In this document: piece by piece, positions 43,622 through 52,769 of the stretch
Layout: each line of letters begins with the position of its first letter
How positions within the stretch are numbered: the first letter of the stretch is position 1
NCBI RefSeq assembly: GCF_009650605.1
Contig: NZ_WAJT01000002.1
Location: 992,001 to 1,056,000 of the forward strand
Origin: Labrenzia sp. CE80
GTDB taxonomy: Bacteria; Pseudomonadota; Alphaproteobacteria; Rhizobiales; Stappiaceae
Length of the DNA: 64,000 nucleotides
Reading direction: 5' to 3'
The notes under the pieces: generated by a model
The model's database searches: none
What the model was told of the DNA's origin: nothing
The model's input: the letters and a program-made list of their open reading frames with translations, nothing else
Program-made: the position numbers and the translations under genes

Positions 43622-43733
43622 AATATCCTCCTCAGAGTTTCTTCTCCGTCTCGGCTCCCTGTCGAACGGGAGTGGCCAGATGACGAAGTATTTCTTCAGG
43701 CTTTGGCGGCAGACAGCGCCGCAGACTCTATGA

Positions 43734-43758
43734 CCGGCCCGGTCATTTGCCGGGCCGG
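43734..43758. repeat. Perfect 9-bp G/C hairpin between the acyl-CoA dehydrogenase and thiolase genes
   Basis: CCGGCCCGG at 43734-43742 pairs with CCGGGCCGG at 43750-43758 around a 7-base loop, 8 bases after the acyl-CoA dehydrogenase stop. There is no T run on either strand, so it is more likely an mRNA-stabilising or processing hairpin within the operon than a terminator. Confidence 0.6.
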
Positions 43759-43765
43759 GAGTGCC

Positions 43766-45562
43766 TTAAAAAGTGTCGGCGTCGAGCGACATGAGCGTGT
43801 CCGCACCACTGGAAATTCGTGCCAGGTGGGCAGACGTTTCCGGCATGGTACGCTCCATGAAGAAGCTTGCAAACGTCAGCTTTGCCTTAAGCCAATCTTC
43901 CTTGCCGTCCGATCCACTTTCGAGCTTGGCGTTGACGGTCTTCGCGATCTTGGCCCACATGTAGCCAAGGCCGACAAGGCCGAAGAGATGCATGTAGTCG
44001 ACCGAGCCTGCCCCGGCGTTGTCCGGCTTGGCCATGGCGTTGTTCATGAACCACATGGTCGCTTTCTGAAGGTCATCGAGGCCCGCTTTGAGGGGCACGA
44101 TGTATGGCTTCATCACCTCATCTTCCGCGTTTTCCTTGATGAAGGCGCCGACTTCCTCGAAAAATCCCATCACCGCGCGGCCGCCGTTGGCTGGCAGCTT
44201 GCGGCCAACCAGGTCCAGCGCCTGAATGCCGTTCGCTCCTTCATAGATCATCGCGATCCGTGCATCGCGGACGAACTGCTCCATCCCCCACTCGGCGATA
44301 TAGCCGTGTCCGCCGAACATTTGCTGTGCGTTCACGGTGTTGGCAAAACCAGTATCCGTCAGCACGCCTTTGAGAACAGGGGTCATCAGCCCCATCATGT
44401 CATCGGCCTTGGTCCGGGCTTTTTCATCAGGAGAGCGATGCGATACGTCGCCCTGCAAAGCGGTCCAGAGAACGAGAGCACGCGCCGCTTCGTTGAAGGA
44501 GCGGATCTGCATCAGCGTACGGCGAACGTCTGGATGCACGATGATCGGGTCGGCTGCCTTCTCGGGCGCTTTCGGGCCGGTCAGGGCACGCCCCTGCAGT
44601 CGGTCCTTGGCGTAGACGACCGCATTTTGATAGGCGACTTCCGACTGTGCCAGGCCCTGAACGGCAACGCCTAGACGCGCCTCGTTCATCATCGTGAACA
44701 TAGCGCGTAGGCCTTTGTTCTCTTCACCGACGAGCCAGCCGACAGATTCATCATAGTTCATCACGCAAGTCGCGTTGGCGTGAATGCCCATCTTGTGCTC
44801 GAGAGAGCCACAGGAAACGCCGTTGAGGTCGCCAATGGTCCCGTCGTCTGCAACCATCTTCTTGGGAACGACGAAAAGAGAGATGCCCTTGGTCCCCTCG
44901 GGCGCGCCTTCGATGCGCGCAAGCACCAGGTGAATGATGTTGTCCGACATCTCGTGGTCGCCGGCGGAGATGAAGATCTTTGTGCCGGAAATCTTGTAGC
45001 TGCCGTCCCCTTGAGGAGACGCCTTGGTGCGGATCAGGCCGAGGTCCGTGCCGCAATGAGGCTCGGTGAGGTTCATGGTGCCGGTCCATGTACCGGCGAT
45101 CATGTTAGGCAGATACTTTTGCTTGATCTCGTCTCTGGCATGCAGCGACAAAGCGGCAACGGCACCTGCCGTCAGGCCCGGATACATGGCGAAAGCCATG
45201 TTGGCCGAAGACAGGAACTCGTTGAAAACCGTCGCAAGAGTATGGGGCAGGCCTTGCCCGCCATAGTCCGGATCGGCCGAAAGCGTGCCCCAGCCGCCTT
45301 CACAAAATGCGGCATAGGCTTCCTTGAAGCCTTTGGGCGGTGTCACGACGCCATCGTCCGAGCGCGAGCAGCCCTCGTGGTCACCGCTTTGGTTGATTGG
45401 CTGGGCAATTTCCTCGGAAAACTTCGCGCCCTCACGCAAGATCGCTTCCAGAAGGTCAGGGCTGGCGTCGGCGAAGCCGGGCAGGTCGGAATATTGCTCG
45501 TAGCCCAGAACATCGTTCAGGAGAAATAGGGTGTCTTCGACTGGTGCGCTGTAGCTCGGCAT
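43766..45562 (-). CDS. Acyl-CoA dehydrogenase (long form with C-terminal extension)
   Basis: FAD enzyme for the first step of beta-oxidation, 598 residues from ATG 45562, preceded by GGGAGGA; the 60 codons open upstream have no support. The N-terminal helical domain holds GWGTLSADPDYGGQGLP, the middle beta domain MNLTEPHCGTDLGLIRTKA and KIFISAGDHEM. The C-terminal helices include EARLGVAVQGLAQSEVAYQNAVVYAKDR and QMFGGHGYIAEWGMEQF with the active-site region. The extra C-terminal part of about 130 residues (LKAGLDDLQKATMWFM...) matches the extended acyl-CoA dehydrogenase group. First gene of the operon; a 20-bp palindrome lies 36 bases ahead. Confidence 0.92.
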   Translation of the reverse strand: MPSYSAPVEDTLFLLNDVLGYEQYSDLPGFADASPDLLEAILREGAKFSEEIAQPINQSGDHEGCSRSDDGVVTPPKGFKEAYAAFCEGGWGTLSADPDYGGQGLPHTLATVFNEFLSSANMAFAMYPGLTAGAVAALSLHARDEIKQKYLPNMIAGTWTGTMNLTEPHCGTDLGLIRTKASPQGDGSYKISGTKIFISAGDHEMSDNIIHLVLARIEGAPEGTKGISLFVVPKKMVADDGTIGDLNGVSCGSLEHKMGIHANATCVMNYDESVGWLVGEENKGLRAMFTMMNEARLGVAVQGLAQSEVAYQNAVVYAKDRLQGRALTGPKAPEKAADPIIVHPDVRRTLMQIRSFNEAARALVLWTALQGDVSHRSPDEKARTKADDMMGLMTPVLKGVLTDTGFANTVNAQQMFGGHGYIAEWGMEQFVRDARIAMIYEGANGIQALDLVGRKLPANGGRAVMGFFEEVGAFIKENAEDEVMKPYIVPLKAGLDDLQKATMWFMNNAMAKPDNAGAGSVDYMHLFGLVGLGYMWAKIAKTVNAKLESGSDGKEDWLKAKLTFASFFMERTMPETSAHLARISSGADTLMSLDADTF

Positions 45563-45597
45563 GGAAATCCTCCCAGATTTGCCATCTATTTGATGCC

Positions 45598-45617
45598 TGA
45601 CGTTTCCGTAAACGTCA
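45598..45617. promoter_or_regulatory. Perfect palindromic operator candidate of the beta-oxidation operon
   Basis: TGACGTTT (45598-45605) and AAACGTCA (45610-45617) are exact reverse complements around CCGT. The site ends 36 bases before the acyl-CoA dehydrogenase ATG, in its promoter or leader. A MerR-family gene sits immediately upstream in the same direction and is the best candidate to bind it. Confidence 0.6.
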
Positions 45618-45880
45618 CCTTGATCGCTATATACGTTCCTCTGCGCGTGCGAGCAAGTGGTGTCCTTGGGGAAGGGGCACTGAAAAAATGCGTTTTTGAA
45701 GGCTTTTGGGCAAAAATTGGCGTCCGCCGTTACGAAAACCACAAGCCGAAGTCCAATTTTGAGACCATTTTTGACATTTAGGGATCAGAACGCTGAGAGT
45801 CGTACGGTTTCATGGCCTAAGCCAAAGCGTCGGTTTGTGGCGCAGCGACAGTATGCGCTGCGTCTGGAAGCGCAGCGGAC

Positions 45881-45919
45881 AAACAAAAACGCCTGCCGCG
45901 ACACGGGTCGCTGCAGGCG
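45881..45919 (-). terminator. Intrinsic terminator of the MerR-family gene
   Basis: A 9-bp outer stem (45911-45919 with 45886-45894) and a 5-bp inner stem separated by one mismatched pair are followed on the minus strand by TTTTTGT (complement of 45881-45887). It lies 41 bases past the MerR stop. Confidence 0.82.
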
Positions 45920-45959
45920 TTGAAAAGTTCTCAATTGGCGGGGGAGGGTAGAAAGAGCC

Positions 45960-46424
45960 CTATTCCTCTCCTTCCGCTTCTTTCTGCTTGAGCATGCCGG
46001 AGATGATCTCGACGGTTCGCGACAGTTCCTCGATCGCCTGCTCGATATCCCGGCGCTGTTCCTCGAGCACCGAAATCTGCCCGTTGAAGCGTGAAAGTGC
46101 GACCCTGAGCTGGGTGACCTGGCCATCGCGCAGATCATAAAGATCCAGCATGTCCCGGATCTCGGACAGCGAAAAGCCGACACGTTTGCCCATGAGCACC
46201 AGCTTCAGCCGCGCGCGGTCGCGGCGCGTGTAAACACGGTTCAGCCCATCGCGCTTGGGATTCAGAAGTCCCTTGTCCTCATAGAAACGAAGGGTCCGAA
46301 GTGTACATTTGAACTCCTTGGCCAGATCGCCAATGGTGAATTGGGTCTTTTTTGTACTTTCGTCCCCGGCAGCGACAACGTCGACCAGTTCGTTGTCATT
46401 CAAAATCGAAAGAGCTTCGCTCAT
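45960..46424 (-). CDS. MerR-family transcriptional regulator
   Basis: 154-residue dimeric regulator. The MerR winged helix begins near residue 28 (FTIGDLAKEFKCTLRTLRFYEDKGLLNP) and is followed by R-x-Y-T-R-R-D-R-A and a long coiled-coil dimerisation helix (about 95-150). There are no C-terminal cysteines for metal binding, which fits the acyl-CoA or other metabolic branch of MerR proteins rather than metal sensors. It precedes a beta-oxidation operon on the same strand, with its own terminator. A role as regulator of that operon is inferred from context. Confidence 0.85.
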   Translation of the reverse strand: MSEALSILNDNELVDVVAAGDESTKKTQFTIGDLAKEFKCTLRTLRFYEDKGLLNPKRDGLNRVYTRRDRARLKLVLMGKRVGFSLSEIRDMLDLYDLRDGQVTQLRVALSRFNGQISVLEEQRRDIEQAIEELSRTVEIISGMLKQKEAEGEE

Positions 46425-46831
46425 AGCGTCTTACCTTGTCATCTCCGGTTCCGGAGCTTTGTTTTTATTTGCGCAGCTGTGTGGCTGAGAGGAACCCGCC
46501 GTCCACCGAAACGCCAAATGTGGATAACCCGACACACATCGATCTCGGTTACTTTGCAGGAACGTGTACCTTACGCGCAGGTAAAGGTCCAGTCACGGCA
46601 GCGGGCTTGTCGGGAAATCGTTAACCGAAGGCCTGCTGAGGCGGACAAACGATGTTTTCTCAACGGTTAACCCGCGCTGGGTTCTTGCATTTGGCAATCG
46701 CAATTAACGCGCTGTTTACCCTGTCTGGACAAAGATTCGGCAAATGCTGCGGCGCTATGTGTATTTTTTGTTGGCTTGGCGCAGCCCGTCAAAAATGAGC
46801 GGTCAGAAGATCGTAACCCCAGGGTCAAGAC
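46425..46831. promoter_or_regulatory. Divergent promoter region of the MerR and PodJ-like genes
   Basis: 407 bases with no recognisable gene. A near-consensus CtrA-type box, TTAA-N7-TTTA, lies at 46704-46718, 114 bases before the PodJ-like start. A single GATTC (GANTC methylation site) is at 46734-46738. An imperfect dyad, ACCTTAC-N6-GTAAAGGT (46568-46588), could serve the MerR gene. These are weak, position-supported candidates only. Confidence 0.35.
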
Positions 46832-49800
46832 ATGCCGGCTTGGAAGAACCGTGAAGCAGGACGCCGCGGACGCATCAGAAATGAGCCACACGATGAGGGC
46901 TATTTCGATGCGGGCCTTGACGAGCGCGATGCCCGCCGTCCGCGGCCGTCACGGCACGAGCAACCAGGCGATCGTATTGAACGCCTGACGAGAACCGCGA
47001 CTTCCCTTGGTGATCAGGGCAGGCGACGACGTGCGCGCCCTATGGGCGGCGAAGGCGAGCTCGAGGCGGTTGCCAACGAACTCGATCGTTTGCTGAGCGA
47101 CCGTGAAGCTGATGCTGCGCCCCGGCGCCCGTCGCGTGGGCAGGCTCTCGCCCGTCGGTCAAAGAGAGATCGGTCTCCCCCGCGCGATGGCGGGCGTCTT
47201 GATCAGGTGATTGGAGCACTTGAAAAGCTGGACCGCAAAGTCGAAGGACTTGCCGACAAGTCGCAGTATGGGGACGAGTATCGCGAGGATTTTGGCGCGC
47301 GCCATGATTTCGACGCAGATGACCGTCGCTCAGCTTACGATGCCCCCTATCCGGACGAAGACTACGAACCAGATGCGTACGGCGCTGACCTGGGTCACGA
47401 CGATGACTATTGTGCCGATGAGTATGATGACTACGAAGAAGCGGCCTATGCCTACGCAGAACCGCGTGGACGTAGGCGGATGCCTTCGGGGTCTCACGGC
47501 GCGCGCAACGATCCGGGCATTGGCGCCTATAAGGATCTCGGCCGCCGCATAGACTCTTTGCGCAAGCCGCAGATGGAAGCCTTCAACATGGTGCGTCAGG
47601 AACTCGGTTCCTTGCGCGACGCCATTGGCGGCTATTCCTCTGTCACCCAGGAACGGACCGGCAAGCAAAACGCCGAACTGCGCCGTCTGGCGAACATGGT
47701 CGAGCGGCTACGTGTTGAGCGACAGGATGATCGCTTTGCAAAAGAAGTCCGCAAGGAAGTTTCAGAACTCAAGTCGCTTGTCGGCCGCACCAATGTCGAC
47801 GGGACGCTCAAGACCCTCGAGCACGGCTATGCCCATATTCTGCAGCGTTTGGATGAGCTTAGCCGGGCAACCATCGATCCCAGAGTTCTGCGCGGCGTTA
47901 CGGCGCGTTTGAACGAGATCGAGGATTCCTTTGCCGCCCTGCCGCGCGGCGAACATATGCTGGTGCTTGAAGACCGCGTGTCCAGCATTGCTGAACGCGT
48001 CGAGGAACTGCTCCATCGAAACAGCCACGAGGAAATCGAACCTCTCCGGCTCGAGCTGCGCGAAGTGCGCAACTTTGTTGAGCAAATCGATATTGGCGGT
48101 CTGGTTGAAAGCATCGATGACAGGATGCGTTTCGTTGCAGGTCGCCTGGATGAGCTTGAAATCCTGGCGCGAGAACAACGTGGTCTTGATACACGCCTCT
48201 CTGCCATGGAAGATCGGCTTCCCGATGCCGATACGCTGAACCGGCTTCAGGGCAGGCTGGAAGACATCGTCGGCATGATGTCCGACGAGCGCGCGATGGG
48301 TGAGGCACCAAAGGCGTTTGCGGCGCTTGAAGAACGCCTCGCAACGATTTCGGGCAAGATCGATACAATTGAAAAGACTGCCAGCCGTCCGACGGCGGCC
48401 ATGGATGCTGCGGCACTGGCTGCTGCCGATCCTGCGGGGATCGAAGCGCTCGGCGAGCTCCAGATGCGGATCTCTGATCTGGCCGAACAGCTTGATAAAC
48501 CGCGCGATAACGTCACCACGAGTGATCTTGACGCATTGCGCCAGGAAATCGGGGACATGCGCAAGGCTGTCGCCTCACCAGCTTCGACGGATGCGCTGGA
48601 ACAACGTATCAGTGATCTGGCGGATGCCGTGGCACGCGGCAGCGAAGGACTTGATGAGCAACGCTTGGAGCAACTCGGCTCCAAGGTCGCAGCGCTCGCC
48701 GAACAGCTCGAGACCTCCGGCGATCGCGATGAGGACATGAAACGGGTCACGACTGCGTTGGCCCGCATCGAAGACGGATTGAAGACCACTCGCGAAGAAG
48801 TGGTTGCAATTGCCAGGGATGCGGCGAAAGAAGCCGTTTCGGCAAATCCCTCGGCACGTGCACCTGAATACGACAAGGCCATCGAGGGTCTGCAAGGCGA
48901 TCTGCGCAGGCTTCTGGATGCCGCTGATGGCTCGGAAGAGCGCACACGAAACACATTCAACGGCGTTCAGTCTGTGCTTGGTTCCCTCACCGACCGATTG
49001 GAACGTCTGGAGCGGATGGATCATCCAGCTCCTACGTCACCAGCATCGGCGACTGCTGGTGGCGACGCAGGGTTTCTCGGCCGTGGGCTGAATAAGCTGC
49101 GCCAGCCCGAGCCTCAGGAAGAGCGCTCGTCTGAACGCGTAAGGGATCGCAAGGCTGATTTCATTGCTGCTGCGCGCAGGGCTGCACAAGCGGCGTCCCA
49201 GGAAGCGGCAATGATCGAGGCTGCTGCTGGATCGAGCGATCCCAAAGATGACAAAGCCGAAGATCGCAATGCTGCACGCACTGGCTGGTTGCGCAATGTC
49301 CTGAAACGCAATTCGAAGAAATCTGAAGACGCGGTCGCGGAAGAACTGGTGCTGGACACGCCGGCGTTTGAGCTTGACCCTGCAGAAGAAAACAGGGTTC
49401 TGCCTGGCGACCGGCCAGCTCCTGAAGACACACCAGCTGCGGGCGGCGGTCGGCGCAGAGCCTTGCTCTTTGCAGCCGCAGCAGTCGTTCTGATGATCGG
49501 CACCTTGCAGGTCTTCAAGATGGTCACGACGTCTGGCGATGGATCATCTGAAGCCGACAAGGTTGCCGTGACCACCCAGGAGCCTGCTGTGCCGCAGGTG
49601 GCAAAGACAGAGGAACCTGCCGAGGCCATACCCAACACGGAGGAGGCTGCGCCGGTCAGAGCCGCAGGGGCAGTCAAGAGCCCTCCGGACAGTGGCTCCG
49701 GTAAGGCCGAGAGCGCAGCGGCGCCAAAGGTTGCTCCACCTGCAGAACCTGTACAGCTCGCGCCTCAGCTTGCATCTGCTCCGGCAACGCAGCCAGTGAA

Positions 49801-50851
49801 ACCAGCTTCGCAGCAAGCTCCAACACCAGCTGCGCCCGGTCCCGAAACACCTGATACGCTGGCATTTGCGCCACCGAGCGGCGTAGGCGGAAGCTTCGGC
49901 GCCGAGGTGCCGCCTCTCGAAAACGAGATTTCGCCGGCAGGTCAGGATGTGGTTCCGGCCAGCCTCGTTGCGAAACTGCCACCGGAAGCGGTTGGTCCGA
50001 TGGCATTGCGCAGCGCTGCAGCCAGCGGTAATGCCGCAGCTGCTTTCCTTGTTGGCGTGAAATACACCGAGGGCAAAAGCGTACCGGCTGATCTGGCGGA
50101 AGCGGCCAAATGGTACCAGAAAGCTGCCGATCTTGGTCTTGCGCCGGCCGAATATCGCCTGGCAAGCCTTTATGAGAAGGGCCGAGGGGTCGAGAAGGAT
50201 CTCGAAAAAGCCCGCCAGCTCTACACAAAGGCCGCTGAAGCTGGCAACGCCAAGGCAATGCACAATCTCGCAGTACTCTACGCCGAAGGCGCGGACAGTG
50301 CACCCGACTTTGCCAAGGCCGGAAAGTGGTTTGAGAGCGCCGCCAACTATGGCGTGAAGGACAGCCTGTTCAATCTGGGTATTCTCTATGCACGCGGTCT
50401 TGGTGTCGAAAAGGACCTCGTGGCGAGTTACAAGTGGTTTGCGATTGCAGCCGACCAGGGTGACCGCGACGCTGCCAAGAAACGCGATGATGTTGCGAAC
50501 ATGATGGACCAGGAGACACTGGCTGCCGCACGCCTCGCGGTCGAGACGTTCAAGCTGAAGACGCCGGACCCAGTCGCGAACAAGGTGATCACCAATCCTG
50601 AATGGGCAGCGGCGGGAGATTTGTCCACCAATGCCTCCATCTCCCTCGGCAATGTCGTTGATTATGAGGGAATGGTGCGAGAGGCGCAGACGAGACTGAA
50701 TCAGCTCGGCTTTGAAACAGGCACCCCCGATGGGCAGATGGGCCCGCGTACCCGCAGCGCAATTCGTGCCTTCCAGCGCAGTCTTGGGAAGGTCGAGACT
50801 GGTGAAGTCGATGCGGATTTGATCAAGGAACTGGAAAGCCAATCAATCTGA
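46832..50851 (+). CDS. podJ: PodJ-like polar organisation protein: coiled coil, membrane helix, Sel1 repeats, peptidoglycan-binding domain
   Basis: 1339-residue membrane protein with the PodJ plan. Residues 1-870 are cytoplasmic: a basic start, an acidic Asp/Tyr-rich stretch (about 150-205), then long Leu/Glu/Arg coiled coils (about 220-770). One membrane helix lies near 876-895 (ALLFAAAAVVLMIGTL). The periplasmic part has a Pro/Ala/Glu linker, three to four Sel1/TPR repeats (about 1050-1225, with AAKWYQKAADLGLAPAEYRLASLYEKG) and a C-terminal PG_binding_1 domain (about 1277-1339). PodJ in Caulobacter and Agrobacterium marks a cell pole and organises division or growth. AGGG lies seven bases before the ATG. 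The exact orthology is inference from architecture. Confidence 0.75.
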   Translation: MPAWKNREAGRRGRIRNEPHDEGYFDAGLDERDARRPRPSRHEQPGDRIERLTRTATSLGDQGRRRRARPMGGEGELEAVANELDRLLSDREADAAPRRPSRGQALARRSKRDRSPPRDGGRLDQVIGALEKLDRKVEGLADKSQYGDEYREDFGARHDFDADDRRSAYDAPYPDEDYEPDAYGADLGHDDDYCADEYDDYEEAAYAYAEPRGRRRMPSGSHGARNDPGIGAYKDLGRRIDSLRKPQMEAFNMVRQELGSLRDAIGGYSSVTQERTGKQNAELRRLANMVERLRVERQDDRFAKEVRKEVSELKSLVGRTNVDGTLKTLEHGYAHILQRLDELSRATIDPRVLRGVTARLNEIEDSFAALPRGEHMLVLEDRVSSIAERVEELLHRNSHEEIEPLRLELREVRNFVEQIDIGGLVESIDDRMRFVAGRLDELEILAREQRGLDTRLSAMEDRLPDADTLNRLQGRLEDIVGMMSDERAMGEAPKAFAALEERLATISGKIDTIEKTASRPTAAMDAAALAAADPAGIEALGELQMRISDLAEQLDKPRDNVTTSDLDALRQEIGDMRKAVASPASTDALEQRISDLADAVARGSEGLDEQRLEQLGSKVAALAEQLETSGDRDEDMKRVTTALARIEDGLKTTREEVVAIARDAAKEAVSANPSARAPEYDKAIEGLQGDLRRLLDAADGSEERTRNTFNGVQSVLGSLTDRLERLERMDHPAPTSPASATAGGDAGFLGRGLNKLRQPEPQEERSSERVRDRKADFIAAARRAAQAASQEAAMIEAAAGSSDPKDDKAEDRNAARTGWLRNVLKRNSKKSEDAVAEELVLDTPAFELDPAEENRVLPGDRPAPEDTPAAGGGRRRALLFAAAAVVLMIGTLQVFKMVTTSGDGSSEADKVAVTTQEPAVPQVAKTEEPAEAIPNTEEAAPVRAAGAVKSPPDSGSGKAESAAAPKVAPPAEPVQLAPQLASAPATQPVKPASQQAPTPAAPGPETPDTLAFAPPSGVGGSFGAEVPPLENEISPAGQDVVPASLVAKLPPEAVGPMALRSAAASGNAAAAFLVGVKYTEGKSVPADLAEAAKWYQKAADLGLAPAEYRLASLYEKGRGVEKDLEKARQLYTKAAEAGNAKAMHNLAVLYAEGADSAPDFAKAGKWFESAANYGVKDSLFNLGILYARGLGVEKDLVASYKWFAIAADQGDRDAAKKRDDVANMMDQETLAAARLAVETFKLKTPDPVANKVITNPEWAAAGDLSTNASISLGNVVDYEGMVREAQTRLNQLGFETGTPDGQMGPRTRSAIRAFQRSLGKVETGEVDADLIKELESQSI

Positions 50852-51025
50852 CCTAGGCCGGTTTACCTGCTCGCAAGACCCGTTGGGGTATAAAAAGAGC
50901 AACGCGGGCAGGCTTTGTGACCGTGATGGCCTGACTCTGGTTGACAGATCTTTCCAAGAGGGTCTTAAACCGGAGCATTGTATCCACGGGTCCCTGACCG
51001 GGTACCCCAAAACCGGCAATTCATC

Positions 51026-51955
51026 GTGCAAGTCTATCTGCCCATCGCCGAAATACCGGTTAATATGTTTGTCATCTTCGGCATGGGCGGCGCCGTGGGA
51101 TTTCTCTCGGGCCTCTTCGGCATCGGCGGTGGGTTTCTGCTGACGCCGCTTCTGATCTTCTCTGGTATTCCGCCTGCGGTCTCTGTTGCGACCGTAACGA
51201 CGCAGGTCGTAGCTTCATCCGCCTCCGCCGTGGTGACCTACTGGCGTCGCAAGGCGATCGACCTCAAGCTTGCGACCATGCTGCTGATCGGCGGTGTTCT
51301 TGGTTCCTTGCTGGGCGTGATCTTGTTCGATGTCCTGCAGTCTGTCGGCCAACTGGATCTCGTCATTTCCCTTGCCTATGTCACGTTCCTAGGGGCGATC
51401 GGCAGCCTTATGTTGATTGAATCAGTGCGTGCCATCCGAAGGCGCAAGAGTGGGGCAAGGGTAACTGCCAGGCGGCCAGGTCAGCACAACTGGATCCACG
51501 GGCTGCCCTTCAAGATGCGCTTCCGCCAATCAAAGCTCTACGTTAGCGTTTTGCCGATTCTTGCGCTGGGGGGCATTATCGGCTTCCTCGGGACTGTGCT
51601 TGGCATTGGCGGTGGCTTCATGATGGTGCCGGCGCTGATTTACCTGCTGCGCGTGCCCACGAACATCGTTATCGGAACATCGCTTCTGCAGATCATGTTC
51701 ACTATGGCTGCCGCCACCATCTTCCACTCGATCGGTACCCAAACGGTTGATATCGTCCTGGCCTTGACCTTGATGATCGGCGGCGTCATCGGTGCCCAGT
51801 TCGGCGCTCGAATGGGTCAGAACCTGCGCGGTGATCAGCTGCGGCTCCTGCTGGCCCTTCTGGTGCTGCTGGTCGGTATGCGCTTTGCCATCGATTTGTT
51901 GCTGACGCCGGAAGACTTCTATTCGATTGCGATCATGAAGGGGGCAGGCGCATGA
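51026..51955 (+). CDS. TauE/SafE family sulfite/anion exporter (DUF81)
   Basis: Membrane transporter of 309 residues from GTG 51026, where the family N-terminus (QVYLPIAEIPVN) begins; a TTG at 50978 is in frame but has poor spacing. The two half-repeats are marked by GAVGFLSGLFGIGGGFLLTPLLI and GGIIGFLGTVLGIGGGFMMVPALI, each followed by three or four helices. Relatives move sulfite, sulfonates or other small organic anions. It overlaps the next gene by ATGA, and that pairing with a TIGR02186 protein is conserved in Alphaproteobacteria. Confidence 0.87.
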   Translation: MQVYLPIAEIPVNMFVIFGMGGAVGFLSGLFGIGGGFLLTPLLIFSGIPPAVSVATVTTQVVASSASAVVTYWRRKAIDLKLATMLLIGGVLGSLLGVILFDVLQSVGQLDLVISLAYVTFLGAIGSLMLIESVRAIRRRKSGARVTARRPGQHNWIHGLPFKMRFRQSKLYVSVLPILALGGIIGFLGTVLGIGGGFMMVPALIYLLRVPTNIVIGTSLLQIMFTMAAATIFHSIGTQTVDIVLALTLMIGGVIGAQFGARMGQNLRGDQLRLLLALLVLLVGMRFAIDLLLTPEDFYSIAIMKGAGA

Positions 51956-52725
51956 CAAGCCGAGTTACCCTGCTTCTAGCCATGGTCGTCTGCCAGCTTG
52001 GAACGCAAGCATGGGCCGAAGACCTGGTTACGGCGCTGTCCTCAGACGAAGTCTCGATCCAGTCCAATTTCACCGGCACGGAAATCGTGATTTTCGGCCA
52101 GATCAGCCGAGACCTGAACACGATTGCCCGTCCTGGTGTCTACGATCTGGCAATCACGGTCGAAGGTCCCGCGCAGGATATCACGACCCGCCGCAAGGGG
52201 CGTTTTCTCGGCGTCTGGGTCAATCGCGAGCATGAGACCTTCCAGGACGTCCCGTCCTTCTATGCGCTGGCCAGCACGCGGAGTGTCGGGGAGTTGGGGG
52301 ACCGGGATCTGCTCGATGAATATTCCATTGGCCTTCATCATTTGAATCTGGCCGTCTCGGGCCATTCGGGTGTACCCCTTTCCGAGCGGGATGATTTCCG
52401 CACCGCCTTCCTTCGTCTACGGCAGCAGCAGGGGCTTTATTCGGAGCGACCGCAGTCGATAGAATTTTTGACTGATACAATGTTCAGAACGAAAGTGCCG
52501 CTGCCGGCGAACATCCCGGTAGGTCAGTACAAGGTGAAGAGTTATCTGTTGCAGGACGGTGGTCTGCTCTCGGCAAAGGAGTCCGAATTGACCGTTGCCA
52601 AGAGCGGCTTTGAGCAGGTGACCTATAATTTGGCGAACAACTACTCTCTGATTTACGGTTTGCTTGCTGTGACGCTTGCCATTTTCACCGGCTGGCTCGC
52701 CGGGGTTATCTTCCGCAAGGATTGA
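51952..52725 (+). CDS. TIGR02186 family membrane protein
   Basis: 257-residue protein with a signal peptide of about 22 residues (ending AWA), a periplasmic domain and one C-terminal membrane helix (about 233-252). SDEVSIQSNFTGTEIVIFGQI and the WVNREHETFQDVPSFYALASTRSV segment are characteristic of the uncharacterised TIGR02186 family. It is translationally coupled to the TauE/SafE exporter and may be its periplasm-facing accessory subunit. Function not established. Confidence 0.85.
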   Translation: MTSRVTLLLAMVVCQLGTQAWAEDLVTALSSDEVSIQSNFTGTEIVIFGQISRDLNTIARPGVYDLAITVEGPAQDITTRRKGRFLGVWVNREHETFQDVPSFYALASTRSVGELGDRDLLDEYSIGLHHLNLAVSGHSGVPLSERDDFRTAFLRLRQQQGLYSERPQSIEFLTDTMFRTKVPLPANIPVGQYKVKSYLLQDGGLLSAKESELTVAKSGFEQVTYNLANNYSLIYGLLAVTLAIFTGWLAGVIFRKD

Positions 52726-52769
52726 CGTAGTGCCTTGACAGGTTCGTCAACCAGTCGCTCGCGTGATGC

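Larger units (their letters stand above)
45563..45959. other. Region between the MerR gene and the acyl-CoA dehydrogenase gene
   Basis: About 400 bases holding the MerR terminator (45881-45919), the palindrome at 45598-45617 and, presumably, the operon promoter between them. Short open frames on the plus strand have no recognisable product. A/T-rich stretches near 45690-45780 are compatible with a promoter, but I cannot assign hexamers. Confidence 0.5.

Noticed and set aside
43550..44674. 374-codon open frame on the plus strand
   Set aside because: Antisense to the acyl-CoA dehydrogenase gene, with no family features of its own.
46734..46738. GATTC as evidence of GcrA/CcrM control of the PodJ-like gene
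   Set aside because: One GANTC is expected by chance in a region of this size; kept only as a remark.
49544..50842. 432-codon open frame on the minus strand
   Set aside because: Antisense to the Sel1 and peptidoglycan-binding part of the PodJ-like gene. Cys/Arg/Trp-rich composition typical of a shadow.
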